Below, one piece after another: positions 17,573 to 25,332 of a stretch of 64,000 nucleotides of DNA. Source of the DNA: Streptomyces echinatus (lineage in GTDB: Bacteria > Actinomycetota > Actinomycetes > Streptomycetales > Streptomycetaceae); the NCBI RefSeq assembly GCF_014203595.1, contig NZ_JACHJK010000005.1, positions 494,328 through 558,327 of the forward strand, read 5' to 3'. Numbering within the stretch: position 1 is the stretch's first letter; each line of letters opens with the position of its first letter. Position numbers and translations under genes: made by a program. The notes beneath the pieces were generated by a model that was not told the origin of the DNA, made no database searches, and worked only from the letters and a program-made list of their open reading frames with translations.

Positions 17573-18748
17573 TCAGGCGACCTCTGATGCCTCGGTCGGG
17601 TCGTCGGCGCCGGGCGTCAACATCGTCGCGATGGCGGTCCGACCGCGCTGCTCGGCCCCTTCGAAGATGTAGTGGTAGTGCTCCCTCAGCACGTCCGTAC
17701 TGCTGTGGCCCATCCAGTCGGCCACATCGTTCTCGGGGACTCCGGCGTACAGCAGCCGCGACCCGTAGTAGTGCCGGAGTGAGTGCGCCTTGCAGTACTT
17801 CACCTGTCCCTTGCCCAGAGCCTCCATCCAGATCTTCGGGTAGAAGTACGACGCGTAGAGGTAGCCAGTCCGCGTCACGTTGGGGAAGAGAAGCCGCTCA
17901 GGCCCCCATACGCCTTGGTTCTTGATGTGCCGCCGAAGCTCGAAGGCGACGTTCGGCGGGAGGGGGACGGTACGCCCTGGCTCGCCTTCGTCACGAGCCT
18001 TGATGTGCCGACGCTGGATCGCGCTGTTCTTCCCCGACTCGGTGTCCCCGTCCTCCGCAATCTGGAAGTCGACCCGAAGCGTCTCGGCCTTGAAGTCGAT
18101 CTGATCGCGGGACACCGCCATGGCCTCACCCAGCCGCAGGCCGCACCCGGCCATGAGCCACAGCATCGCGCGGTATCGCGGAGGAGCGGCATCCAGCATC
18201 GCCAGAACTTCCCTCGTCGTGAGTCGCCTTGCGGTGCTCTTCTGCTCCCGGATCTCCTTGGCGCGGCTGCCCGCGCCCTTGACCTTCTTGCACGGGTTCC
18301 GGCCGATGATCTCGTTGACGACAGCCCAGTCCATCATCCCGGAGAAGAACGAGAACCGCTGACGGCGTGTGCGGGCGGAAAGCTTCCGGTCCTGCTCCAT
18401 CCACAAGAGCCACTGCTCAACGTCTGCGACCTTCAGGGACACGATGGAACGGGCCTTGAAGAACGGCTCAATGGTCGTGTTGAGGATGGACCGGTACTGC
18501 TTCTTGGTGCTGTTCTCCAGCTTCCTTTGATTGGTCCACTGCTCCCACACGGCCGTCACGGGCTGCTTGCCCAAGCGGTCGTCCAGGTAGGTGCCGGCGT
18601 CGAGTTCCTGCTCCTTGCGCTTGCGCTGGTCGTCAGCCCGCTTCTTGGTCTCGAACGTCTTCTGTCGCTGCTTGCCGTCCGGGTCGTACCAGAACGTCGT
18701 CCACTTCTTCGGGTCGTCCTTTGACCGCGCGACCCATGCCCTTGCCAC
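17573..18748 (-). CDS. int: Tyrosine site-specific integrase of an integrated element
   Basis: This 391-residue phage-type tyrosine recombinase has an N-terminal arm-binding region, a SAM-like core-binding domain (about 60-160), and a catalytic domain with R205 (GCGLRLGEA), H322-x-x-R325 (HSLRHYYG), H348 (MGHSS) and Y358 (EHYHYIFEG). All catalytic residues are present, so it may be active. GTG at 18748 has GGAGGGG upstream. It faces the 3' end of the acyl-CoA dehydrogenase and is divergent from the HTH gene at 18894 across an operator cluster, the usual layout of an integrase end of a phage or ICE remnant. No relaxase, replication or phage structural genes are present nearby, so the element is a remnant or minimal island. 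Confidence 0.93.
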   Translation of the reverse strand: MARAWVARSKDDPKKWTTFWYDPDGKQRQKTFETKKRADDQRKRKEQELDAGTYLDDRLGKQPVTAVWEQWTNQRKLENSTKKQYRSILNTTIEPFFKARSIVSLKVADVEQWLLWMEQDRKLSARTRRQRFSFFSGMMDWAVVNEIIGRNPCKKVKGAGSRAKEIREQKSTARRLTTREVLAMLDAAPPRYRAMLWLMAGCGLRLGEAMAVSRDQIDFKAETLRVDFQIAEDGDTESGKNSAIQRRHIKARDEGEPGRTVPLPPNVAFELRRHIKNQGVWGPERLLFPNVTRTGYLYASYFYPKIWMEALGKGQVKYCKAHSLRHYYGSRLLYAGVPENDVADWMGHSSTDVLREHYHYIFEGAEQRGRTAIATMLTPGADDPTEASEVA

Positions 18749-18838
18749 TGAAGCGGCCCCCTCCTGCTGCTTCCGACGTACGGGCCCGCCCCGCCGTCGC
18801 GCCGGTCACTCCCCGGCGTTTCAAGTTTGCGCACTGAC

Positions 18839-18876
18839 CACCCTGGGTTGTCAACACAGGGTGGAACACCCTGGGT
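18839..18876. promoter_or_regulatory. Triple operator CACCCTGKGT between integrase and HTH gene
   Basis: There are three copies of CACCCTG(G/T)GT: 18839-18848 on the plus strand, 18854-18863 on the minus strand, and 18867-18876 on the plus strand. The third is itself near-palindromic (CACCCTGGGTG). They overlap the likely promoters of both divergent genes. TTGACA on the minus strand at 18850-18855 could be the integrase -35. Confidence 0.6.
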
Positions 18877-18880
18877 GTGC

Positions 18881-18886
18881 TAACTT
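18881..18886 (+). promoter_or_regulatory. -10 box of a leaderless promoter
   Basis: TAACTT ends 7 nt before the ATG at 18894 and no ribosome site lies between, so the transcript is probably leaderless. It lies immediately beside the third operator copy. Confidence 0.55.
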
Positions 18887-18893
18887 GAGTGAT

Positions 18894-19445
18894 ATGGAAG
18901 CGGATGGCAGCGGGTTCGAGATCACTCAGAAGCAAGGCGCCTGGGTGGTCCACATGTGGTGGCCCGTAGGGCCGATCAGCGGAGGGCCGCAGCGGATCAC
19001 CATCGAGCCGGCCGAAGATGCCCCTGCTCGTGAGGTGGCGCGGGGCATCTCGACCACTGTCCTGCGGAGGCTCGACGTGGTCGCCGCGTTGGAATTGGCC
19101 AAGCAGGCTCCCGAAGCTCAGCGGACGTTGGAGGAACTGTCAGGGAAGGTGAATGAGATGGGAGAGGCGGCGGGGCTCGCCCTGGAGGGCGAGGGCGTCT
19201 CAGAGCGGTACTTGACCTTGCTTGTAGCCACGTACACCGTCATGGCGGATTTTGGGGCTCCTGCGCCCATTCCATGGCTGGCCCGGCTCATCGGCCGCCG
19301 ACCTGAGACGGTGAAGGATCACCTGAAGCGGGCGAGAAGGGACGGCTTCCTGACCACAGTTGCCGGTAAGGCGGGTGGAGAGTTGACGGACAAGGTCAAA
19401 GCCATACTTGAGGAAATGACTGAAGCAGGTAGCCAAGGCGGCTGA
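18894..19445 (+). CDS. Helix-turn-helix protein of the integrated island
   Basis: This 183-residue protein has an N-terminal beta-rich part with VVHMWWPVGPISGGPQ, a helical middle, and a C-terminal winged-helix-like segment (about 130-160: IPWLARLIGRRPETVKDHLKRA). Proteins of this kind lie next to integrases in actinobacterial integrative elements. It is divergent from the integrase over three operator copies, so it is the best candidate to bind them and control element excision or its own expression. A terminator hairpin with T-rich tail follows at 19471-19492. The exact family is not recognised. Confidence 0.7.
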   Translation: MEADGSGFEITQKQGAWVVHMWWPVGPISGGPQRITIEPAEDAPAREVARGISTTVLRRLDVVAALELAKQAPEAQRTLEELSGKVNEMGEAAGLALEGEGVSERYLTLLVATYTVMADFGAPAPIPWLARLIGRRPETVKDHLKRARRDGFLTTVAGKAGGELTDKVKAILEEMTEAGSQGG

Positions 19446-19458
19446 ACTACCTAGCACT

Positions 19459-19941
19459 TCATACGCATGAGCCCCCGAGGGTCTTCGGGGGCTTTCTGGT
19501 TTCTTGGAGGACGGATGGCGCTAGCCGCCGCAACACCACCAAGGATGAGGGTCGTTCGAGGTAGAAGCCGAACGACACATCAGACCCAGACCCGAGCCGC
19601 TCGGCAGCGGAGTCGACCAGCCGGGCCAGACGGGTGGTGTCACGGTCCCTCTCGGCAGCGAACCGGTGCACGTACGCGGCCAAGCGGGTCCCGATCCAGG
19701 CCGCCGCTTCCTCAGCCTCATCCCACGTGTCGCAGATCAGAGAGCCGGGCTTGAGCAGCCAGAACGCCGTCTCCAACGGGGGGAGGTCAACGGTCCGGAA
19801 TTCGGCCGCCACTTCCCGGTGGCGCTGGATCAGCTCCGGCCTGCTCCCGGCCGGGGGCGGCTCAGGGTGCGGGGGCCGCCGCAGAGCCTCGTTGTCGAAG
19901 CGCTCTTTCGGGCCGGTCCACAGGTAGCCGTGGTGGTGCAC
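19459..19941 (-). CDS. Hypothetical protein, possibly 3'-truncated
   Basis: This 160-residue hydrophilic, alpha-helical protein has a Pro-rich N-terminal patch and a WDEAEEAAAWIGTRLAAYVHRFAAERD helix split around residue 80-105. GTG at 19941 begins V-H-H-H-G-Y. The last dozen codons run through the terminator hairpin of the convergent HTH gene (19471-19492). The native C-terminus may therefore have been replaced when the island arrived, or the two 3' ends simply share the hairpin. No function is recognisable. Codon usage is typical of a real Streptomyces gene over residues 1-140. Confidence 0.55.
   Translation of the reverse strand: MHHHGYLWTGPKERFDNEALRRPPHPEPPPAGSRPELIQRHREVAAEFRTVDLPPLETAFWLLKPGSLICDTWDEAEEAAAWIGTRLAAYVHRFAAERDRDTTRLARLVDSAAERLGSGSDVSFGFYLERPSSLVVLRRLAPSVLQETRKPPKTLGGSCV
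19471..19492. terminator. Terminator hairpin with T-rich tail
   Basis: An 8-bp stem GCCCCCGA/TCGGGGGC with a 6-nt loop is followed by TTTCTGGTTTC. It ends the HTH gene and overlaps the 3' end of the convergent hypothetical gene. Confidence 0.75.
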
Positions 19942-20024
19942 CAGTCGTTCCCGTTTCGAGAGTAGCCGGCCGAGCCGGACCCGAGGACGGGGATGAATCC
20001 GGCCCGGCCGCCGGTAGAAAGGGA

Positions 20025-20198
20025 TCAGACGTTCAGGCCGAAGCGCGCCGGGTCGATGCCGGCCGCGCCCAGTTCCTCCGTCGTGAACCGCGCCGGCTGC
20101 GCCTCCGGCTGCTTGCTGTCACCGAGGGCCCAGGCGTCGTCCTTGCCGGATGCCACGCGCAGCGCCCGCAGCGCGGCTCCGAGCTGTGCCCTGTTCAC
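20025..20198 (-). CDS. Short remnant starting like an XRE regulator
   Basis: The 57-residue frame starts with GTG overlapping the TGA of the DUF6879 gene (GTGA), the same coupling seen in intact Streptomyces cassettes. The first 20 residues (NRAQLGAALRALRVASGKD) look like helix 1 of an XRE/Scr1-family regulator. The recognition helix and the rest of the family are missing, and the tail (FTTEELGAAGIDPARFGL) looks unrelated. It is probably the product of an internal deletion joining two genes. Function unlikely. Confidence 0.45.
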   Translation of the reverse strand: MNRAQLGAALRALRVASGKDDAWALGDSKQPEAQPARFTTEELGAAGIDPARFGLNV

Positions 20199-20719
20199 GC
20201 CTTGTACTTGGCCCACCATTCGGTGAACGGCTCCGCGTGCGCGAGTGCCGCGTCGCGGTACCGACTGAACTCCACTGCTCTCTCCTGCGGTAGAACTTCC
20301 GACCCCACGTACTTCCCGCTTCCGTCGTAATTCATCACGGCCGCGGATTCGGAGTCGAAGAGCCAGAAGTCCGGAACTCCCGCCAAGGGGTTGGGTTTGT
20401 CGGTGACGTCGAGGATGAAGAACTCTTCACCCCCGGTCGCGTTCCTCCGGTACCCCCAGCCGAGTTCGAACCTGAGATAGTCCGTGAGTGGACGGGAGAG
20501 GATGTGGACCCGGTATACCCGCTTCCCCTACGCCGTGTGCGAGCGTAGTTCTTCGACCCATCCCGCGTTATGGACGTCCGGCTGTGGATCCCCGGCCAGG
20601 AATGCCTGGTAGGCGTCGACGCTTCCGGATTTGCTGTAGTCGTCCAGGGTCTCCAGCCGGAATGCCTCGCGCTCGAACGCGTCGAAGAGGTCGCCGAGAG
20701 TCCTAGATGAGGTTGTCAC
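20195..20719 (-). pseudogene. DUF6879 family gene interrupted by an in-frame amber codon
   Basis: Reading from GTG at 20719, an N-terminal DUF6879-like part (LGDLFDAFEREAFRLETLDDY) ends at TAG in 20528-20530. The same frame then continues without further stops: GKRVYRVHILSRPLTDYLRF, GEEFFILDV, DFWLFDSESAAVMNYDGSG, and ends WWAKYKA at 20195. The two halves together give a normal family-length protein of about 174 codons, so a single nonsense change has split it. The start overlaps the 63-residue gene upstream, and the stop overlaps the XRE remnant. DUF6879 proteins usually accompany XRE regulators in developmental-type cassettes; their biochemical role is not known. Confidence 0.8.
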
Positions 20720-20894
20720 GGATGGCCTTCTGGATCAGTTCCACCGGCGTCTCGACCAGGGTTTCGTGCGCGGGAATCCGAAGCCCGTGGTCGGTCGGCG
20801 TCTCACCCTGTACCAGGAGCGTGCCGCGATCCGTCGCGTAGATCGTCGGGCAGTCCTTGATGTCGCACGTGCTGACCAGCTTGGTGACCTTCAT
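20703..20894 (-). CDS. Small 63-residue cassette protein
   Basis: The protein begins MKVTKLVSTCDIKDCPTIY and continues with ATDRGTLLVQGE, a pattern I recognise from small Streptomyces proteins found ahead of DUF6879/XRE genes. It carries a Cys-x4-Cys pair. The 3' end overlaps the DUF6879 start by 17 nt, so this is the first gene of a three-gene cassette. Its role is unknown. Longer upstream open frame to 21479 is antisense to the copper-storage gene and is not real. Confidence 0.65.
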   Translation of the reverse strand: MKVTKLVSTCDIKDCPTIYATDRGTLLVQGETPTDHGLRIPAHETLVETPVELIQKAIRDNLI

Positions 20895-21027
20895 GGTCCG
20901 GGTTCGCCTCTCCCAAGCCGCTGCCAGTGCCCCGCATCGAGATCGATACTCCCGAGGCCTGGGCGTACCGGTCAAGCGGTCATGGTTGACGGAACGGGAA
21001 ACCGCGTGACCTGTCCCGGTGCACCTC

Positions 21028-21039
21028 CCGACCGGTCGG
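21028..21039. promoter_or_regulatory. Palindrome upstream of the copper-storage gene
   Basis: CCGACCGGTCGG is a perfect 12-bp palindrome 82 nt before the csp ATG. TTGACG at 20986-20991 could be a -35 with a poor -10 near 21009. It could be an operator, for example for a metal sensor; the sequence does not identify one. Confidence 0.3.
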
Positions 21040-21120
21040 TCACATGCGGGGGCGGGCGGTGGGACGTAGGACGGAAGCACACGGAGCCCGTCCCGGGCCC
21101 CCCGCCTCCGAGGAGGAGCC

Positions 21121-21483
21121 ATGACCCAGTCGCAGATGATGCCCGCCCTCACCCAGCAGATGCAGGACTGCATCGAAGCCTGCATGAGCTGCCACAGCAT
21201 GTGCGAGGAGACCATGAGCTCCTGCATGCAGAAGGGCGGCCAGCAGCAGATGCAGATCATGCGCGCGCTGATGGACTGCTCCGAGACGACCCGCATGTGC
21301 GCCGACATGATGATGCGCCGCTCGCCCATGTCCGCCGAGATGTGCGCGCTCTGCGCCAAGGTGTGCGACATGTGCGCCGAGGCGTGTATGGCCATGCCGG
21401 ACGACCAGCAGATGATGCGCTGCGCGGAGGCGTGTCGCCGCTGCGCGGACACCTGTCGGGCGATGGCGGGCGCCAACATGTGA
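21121..21483 (+). CDS. Four-helix-bundle copper storage protein (Csp family)
   Basis: This 120-residue Cys- and Met-rich protein lacks a signal peptide, so it is of the cytosolic Csp3 type. Sixteen cysteines lie at 17, 21, 24, 28, 35, 53, 60, 75, 78, 82, 85, 89, 101, 105, 108 and 112, mostly spaced i, i+3/i+4 so they line the core of a four-helix bundle. More than 20 methionines are present. The family binds many Cu(I) ions per monomer and buffers copper. The start has a strong GAGGAGGAG site. The gene is monocistronic, ending at a perfect palindromic terminator. Confidence 0.9.
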   Translation: MTQSQMMPALTQQMQDCIEACMSCHSMCEETMSSCMQKGGQQQMQIMRALMDCSETTRMCADMMMRRSPMSAEMCALCAKVCDMCAEACMAMPDDQQMMRCAEACRRCADTCRAMAGANM

Positions 21484-21504
21484 GCCTGCCCCGGCCGGAA
21501 CGGA

Positions 21505-21530
21505 CAAGGGCACCCGCGCGGGTGCCCTTG
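21505..21530. terminator. Palindromic terminator
   Basis: A perfect 26-bp palindrome (13 bp per arm, CAAGGGCACCCGC) lies between the convergent csp and LCP genes and serves both. Confidence 0.85.
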
Positions 21531-21551
21531 ATCCTCCTGCGACGGCCGGTG

Positions 21552-22868
21552 TCAGTTGCCGGAGACCGTCACCTTCTCGTCGTTGTTCAGCTGGTCCACC
21601 AGGGTTTTCACCTTCGTCTTGTCCCAGACGAGGTTTCCGCCGGTGGAGCCGGAGATCGGCATGTTCATCGAGGTGCCGTCACCGCTGTTGACGCCCTTCA
21701 TCGCCCAGAACATCGAGGCCAGGTCCCACAGGGACATGTCCTTGTCGACGATCAGCGAGTCCAGGCCCGCGCCCATGACCGGGTAGAACTTGAACGGGTT
21801 GAGGAGCGTCGACGGCGTCGCCACCTGGTGGGCCAGCGCGGCCAGGAACTTCTGCTGGTTCTTGGTGCGCTGCAGGTCGGACGCGGCGAACGCGTGCCGG
21901 GTGCGGACGAAGGCGAGGGCCTGCTGGCCGTTCAGGGTCTGCTTGCCGGACTTGAAGTCGGCGCCCGACCACTTGTCCTTGAAGCCCTTGTCGATGTCGA
22001 TGTCCACACCGCCGACCGCGTCCACGATGTTCGCGAAGCCCTGGAAGCCGATCTCCACGTAGTGGTCGATGTGCAGGCCGGTGTTGGACTCGATCGCGCG
22101 GACCAGCAGCGTCGGCCCGTCCTCGGCGTAGGTCGCGTTCAGCTTCGCGTGCCGGCCCTGCGCCGGGTAGACCTTCCCGGACGTCGAGCCCTGGTACGAC
22201 GGGACCACCACGTCCGAGTCGCGCGGCAGCGAGATCAGCGTGTCGCCGTTGTCACCCACGTGCAGGATCATCATCGAGTCCGTGCGCTTGCCCGGGGCGC
22301 CACCGGTGTGCAGCTTCTTCTCGTCGTCCTTGGACATGCCCTCACGGCTGTCCGAGCCGACGATCAGGTAGTTCGTGCCGTCGCCCGCCTCCGGCCGGTC
22401 GATGACCTTGGACAGGTCCACCTCGCGGCGCAGCTTGGAGTCGGCCCAGAAGTAGGTCGCGACCGATGTGACGACCAGCACGGTCGCCACGGTGATCGCG
22501 GTCCACTTGATCCGGCGCCGCCAGTTCGGCGCGGGGCGCGGGCCGCGGCCGGGCGTGCCCGTCGGGTCGTCCGGGCCCCGGCCGCCGGGGCTGCCGTAGA
22601 CCTGGCCGGTGTTGTAACCGCTGTCGTAGTCGCCGTAGCCGTCGTGTCCCCGGCCGTCGACGTACGACGGCTGCTGCGGCACGCCGGCCCCGTGCGGCGG
22701 CGCCGCCGGGCCGGGGTCGCCGTACGCCGAGCGCGGTCCGGGCGGTACCGCCGGGCCGCGCTGCACCTGACGCATCACGCGGGCCCCCTCCGGCTGTGCG
22801 CCGGCACTGCCGCGTCCGTAGCGCGGGCCGCGGTTGTTGTCGGACCATCCCTCGGGCCAGTCATTCAT
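21552..22868 (-). CDS. LytR-CpsA-Psr (LCP) family glycopolymer transferase 1
   Basis: This 438-residue protein has a Gly/Pro/Tyr-rich cytoplasmic N-terminus (about 1-115), one membrane helix (about 118-140) and an extracytoplasmic LCP domain. Key elements are NYLIVGSDSREGM, TDSMMILHVG, ISLPRDSDVVVP, KLNATYAEDG and FVRTRHAFAASDLQR. LCP proteins move polymers from undecaprenyl phosphate to peptidoglycan using conserved Arg and Asp residues. There is no C-terminal LytR_C domain. ATG at 22868 (MNDWPEGW) fits the family N-terminus better than the frame extension to 22949. First of five LCP genes within 10 kb. Confidence 0.92.
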   Translation of the reverse strand: MNDWPEGWSDNNRGPRYGRGSAGAQPEGARVMRQVQRGPAVPPGPRSAYGDPGPAAPPHGAGVPQQPSYVDGRGHDGYGDYDSGYNTGQVYGSPGGRGPDDPTGTPGRGPRPAPNWRRRIKWTAITVATVLVVTSVATYFWADSKLRREVDLSKVIDRPEAGDGTNYLIVGSDSREGMSKDDEKKLHTGGAPGKRTDSMMILHVGDNGDTLISLPRDSDVVVPSYQGSTSGKVYPAQGRHAKLNATYAEDGPTLLVRAIESNTGLHIDHYVEIGFQGFANIVDAVGGVDIDIDKGFKDKWSGADFKSGKQTLNGQQALAFVRTRHAFAASDLQRTKNQQKFLAALAHQVATPSTLLNPFKFYPVMGAGLDSLIVDKDMSLWDLASMFWAMKGVNSGDGTSMNMPISGSTGGNLVWDKTKVKTLVDQLNNDEKVTVSGN

Positions 22869-22987
22869 GCGCCCCAGTGTGCCGGGAGGCGCGGTGTGCT
22901 CCACAAGGCTTGTCGGAAAATCAGGGCGGCGCTGTTGCGAAGACGACACAAATTCCGCGAATGAGCCCTCGGCATAAGGTGGAGGCC

Positions 22988-23536
22988 ATGACAGACCAGG
23001 CCACGGAAGTGGAACCGGACATCCCGGGCAAGTTCACGTCCGCTTCGCGCACCACCCTCAGCCACATCATGACCCACAACGACACCAACCTGCTGGGGAC
23101 GGTGCACGGCGGGGTGATCATGAAGCTGGTCGACGACGCGGCGGGCGCGGTGGCCGGCCGGCACTCCGGCGGTCCCGCCGTCACCGCCTCCATGGACGAG
23201 ATGGCGTTCCTGGAACCGGTCCGCGTCGGTGACCTGGTCCATGTGAAGGCACAGGTGAACTGGACCGGCCGGACCTCCATGGAGGTCGGCGTGCGCGTCC
23301 TCGCCGAGCGCTGGAACGAGTCGGCCCCGCCCACCCAGGTCGGCTCGGCCTATCTGGTCTTCGCGGCCGTGGACGCCGACGGCAAGCCGCGCCGGGTGCC
23401 GCCGGTGATACCGGAGACCGAGCGCGACCGGCGCCGCTGCCAGGAGGCGCAGATCCGCCGCACCCACCGCCTGGCCCGCCGCCGGGCGATCCGCGAGCTG
23501 CGCGAGAAGAGGGCGGCCGAAGGCTTCGAGGACTGA
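22988..23536 (+). CDS. Hotdog-fold acyl-CoA thioesterase
   Basis: This 182-residue protein has a hotdog domain of the YciA/BACH type: SHIMTHNDTNLLGTVHGGVIMKLVDDAAG, DEMAFLEPVRVGDLV and a closing SAYLVFAAVDADGK strand. The conserved N-x-x-G-x-x-H-G-G-x-x-M pattern is present. It likely hydrolyses acyl-CoA in the cytoplasm. The Arg-rich C-terminal tail is typical of the actinobacterial branch. ATG at 22988 has GGTGGAGG upstream, and MSPRHKVEAM at 22961 is the alternative. It stands alone between LCP genes on the opposite strand. Confidence 0.88.
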   Translation: MTDQATEVEPDIPGKFTSASRTTLSHIMTHNDTNLLGTVHGGVIMKLVDDAAGAVAGRHSGGPAVTASMDEMAFLEPVRVGDLVHVKAQVNWTGRTSMEVGVRVLAERWNESAPPTQVGSAYLVFAAVDADGKPRRVPPVIPETERDRRRCQEAQIRRTHRLARRRAIRELREKRAAEGFED

Positions 23537-23713
23537 GAGCCCCGAAGGAGCGCCGGCCCGCGCGTCCGCGGTCCCGCACCCCCGTCGCCTGCGTCGCCCC
23601 CGCGGCACCGCCGCGCCGCCCCGGCCCCCGACGTCGGACCGACTACAGCCGAGCCGGACCGACGGCGGCGGCGGACCGGCGGCGGTGTGCCCGTGGGCCG
23701 TGCGGGGGCGCGG

Positions 23714-25213
23714 TCAGCAGGTCACCTCGTTGCCGCGCACCACGCTCTGCTGCGGCTGGGCCGGGTCGTCGAAGCGCACCTTGCGGACATTCCTGAAGTC
23801 GGCACCGGCGGTCACCTTCAGCAGCGGCCCCTGGCCCGGTGCCGGGTGCAGCTCGCTGCCCGGCAGGGCCGCGGCCAGGGAGCGGGCGGAACGGTCCCAG
23901 CGGGGGTCGTAGGCGATCACCGTGTGCGGCACATGGGCGGGGGCGGTCACCGGCTGGTGGGTGGTGGCGAAGCCGGTCGCCGCGAGCGCCGCGTCGACCC
24001 GCTTGGCCAGCCCGACCGTGCCGGTGCCGTTCGCCACCTGGACCCGGATGCTGTCCGGGGCCACCTCCACCGGCACCGGAGCCGGACCCCGGCCCCGGCG
24101 CGGGCGGTCCGCGGTGAGCGGTTTGTCGTCACGCAGCGCCCCGAACAGCCGGTCCGCCTTCGCCTGGTCCCACCGCAGGGTCGAGCCGATGCCCTTGACC
24201 TGGTAGTTCAGCTGCCCGATGGGCACGGTGGTGAACTCGGAGGCGGACGGCGAGAAGCTCCGCATCGCGCGCCCGAGGTCGAGCAGCTCGTCCGTACCGA
24301 ACCCGGCGTCGGCGCGGACCGAGCCGAGCACCGCCCGGGTGACGTCCCGGAACCGCATCGGGTTGAGCAGGACCCCGGAGGAGGTCGCCTTCTCGATCAG
24401 CGCGGCCAGGAAACCCTGCTGCCGCTTCATCCGGCCGAGGTCGCTGGCGCCGTCGACGTGCCGGGCGCGCACGTACTGCAGGGCCTGCCCGCCCTGGAGG
24501 GTGTGCGTGCCGGCCGCGAGGTCGAGCCCGGTGTACCGGTCCTTCAGCGGTGTCGGCGTGCAGACCTTGACCCCGCCGAGCACGTCCACGGTCTTCATGA
24601 AGCTGGTGAAGTCGACCTCCAGATAGTGGTCGATCTTCACATGGGTCATGTTCTCGACCGTGCGGATGGTCAGCTGGGGGCCGCCCTCGGCGTAGGCCGC
24701 GTTGAGCTTGACCGGGTGCGGGCCGTGCCGCTGCCCCGAGTTCTGGTCGATGTGCGAGGGCATCTCGGCGTAGGAGTCGCGCGGCAGGCTCACCACGGTG
24801 GCCCGCTCCCGGTCCTCCGAGATGTGCACGATCATCATGGTGTCGGTGCAGTGGCAGGGCTGTCCGCCCAGCCGGAAGGTGCGCCGGTCCTGCTCGCTGA
24901 CCTTGTCCCGGCCGTCCGTGCCGACCAGCAGGACGTTCATGCCGTGGCCGGCCTGGGGCCGGTTCTTCATGTCCTTGAAGGCGTCGATCCGGGCGATGCC
25001 CGCGTCCAGGCTGCTGACGACCGCGTGCCCGATCCCGGCGGAGGCGAGCACCACGACCGACAGGGTGGTGACCGCCCGCATGGCCCAGCGTGGTCGCCGT
25101 GGCGGCCGGACGGAGCGCACGGGCCGCTCGGGCGGGTGCGGTACGCGGCGGGGCGGCTGCTGGCGGCGCCGCGGGGGCGCCGGGGACCGGGGCGGGCTGG
25201 GCAAGGGATGCAC
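23714..25213 (-). CDS. LCP family glycopolymer transferase 2, with LytR_C domain
   Basis: This 499-residue protein has a Pro/Arg-rich cytoplasmic segment (1-43), a membrane helix (about 46-68) and an LCP domain. Markers are MNVLLVGTDGRDKV, TDTMMIVHIS, VSLPRDSYAEMP, KLNAAYAEGG and VRARHVDGASDLGRMKRQQ. A C-terminal LytR_C region (about 385-480, IRVQVANGTGTVGLAKRVDAAL) follows. Paired cysteines C-x-C in GGQPCHCTD are unusual. It ends in Cys. It probably ligates a wall glycopolymer. Divergent from the GT2 gene at 25333. Confidence 0.9.
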   Translation of the reverse strand: MHPLPSPPRSPAPPRRRQQPPRRVPHPPERPVRSVRPPRRPRWAMRAVTTLSVVVLASAGIGHAVVSSLDAGIARIDAFKDMKNRPQAGHGMNVLLVGTDGRDKVSEQDRRTFRLGGQPCHCTDTMMIVHISEDRERATVVSLPRDSYAEMPSHIDQNSGQRHGPHPVKLNAAYAEGGPQLTIRTVENMTHVKIDHYLEVDFTSFMKTVDVLGGVKVCTPTPLKDRYTGLDLAAGTHTLQGGQALQYVRARHVDGASDLGRMKRQQGFLAALIEKATSSGVLLNPMRFRDVTRAVLGSVRADAGFGTDELLDLGRAMRSFSPSASEFTTVPIGQLNYQVKGIGSTLRWDQAKADRLFGALRDDKPLTADRPRRGRGPAPVPVEVAPDSIRVQVANGTGTVGLAKRVDAALAATGFATTHQPVTAPAHVPHTVIAYDPRWDRSARSLAAALPGSELHPAPGQGPLLKVTAGADFRNVRKVRFDDPAQPQQSVVRGNEVTC

Positions 25214-25332
25214 CTCCGGACGAGGCCGTACGCGGGATCCGGAAGCACAGTAGGCCGATACGATCTCCAGCCCGCGCCGCAGGCCCGGCGGCGCGCATCC
25301 GTGTCCCCCGTTCGCGGTAACGTGAGGCCCCT

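Noticed and set aside
17573..20894. Antiphage defence or conjugative element
   Set aside because: Only an integrase, a HTH protein and a decayed regulatory cassette are present; no relaxase, FtsK-type protein, nuclease or methylase was found.
20895..21479. Upstream extension of the 63-residue gene
   Set aside because: It is antisense to the copper-storage gene; the conserved sequence starts at MKVTKL.
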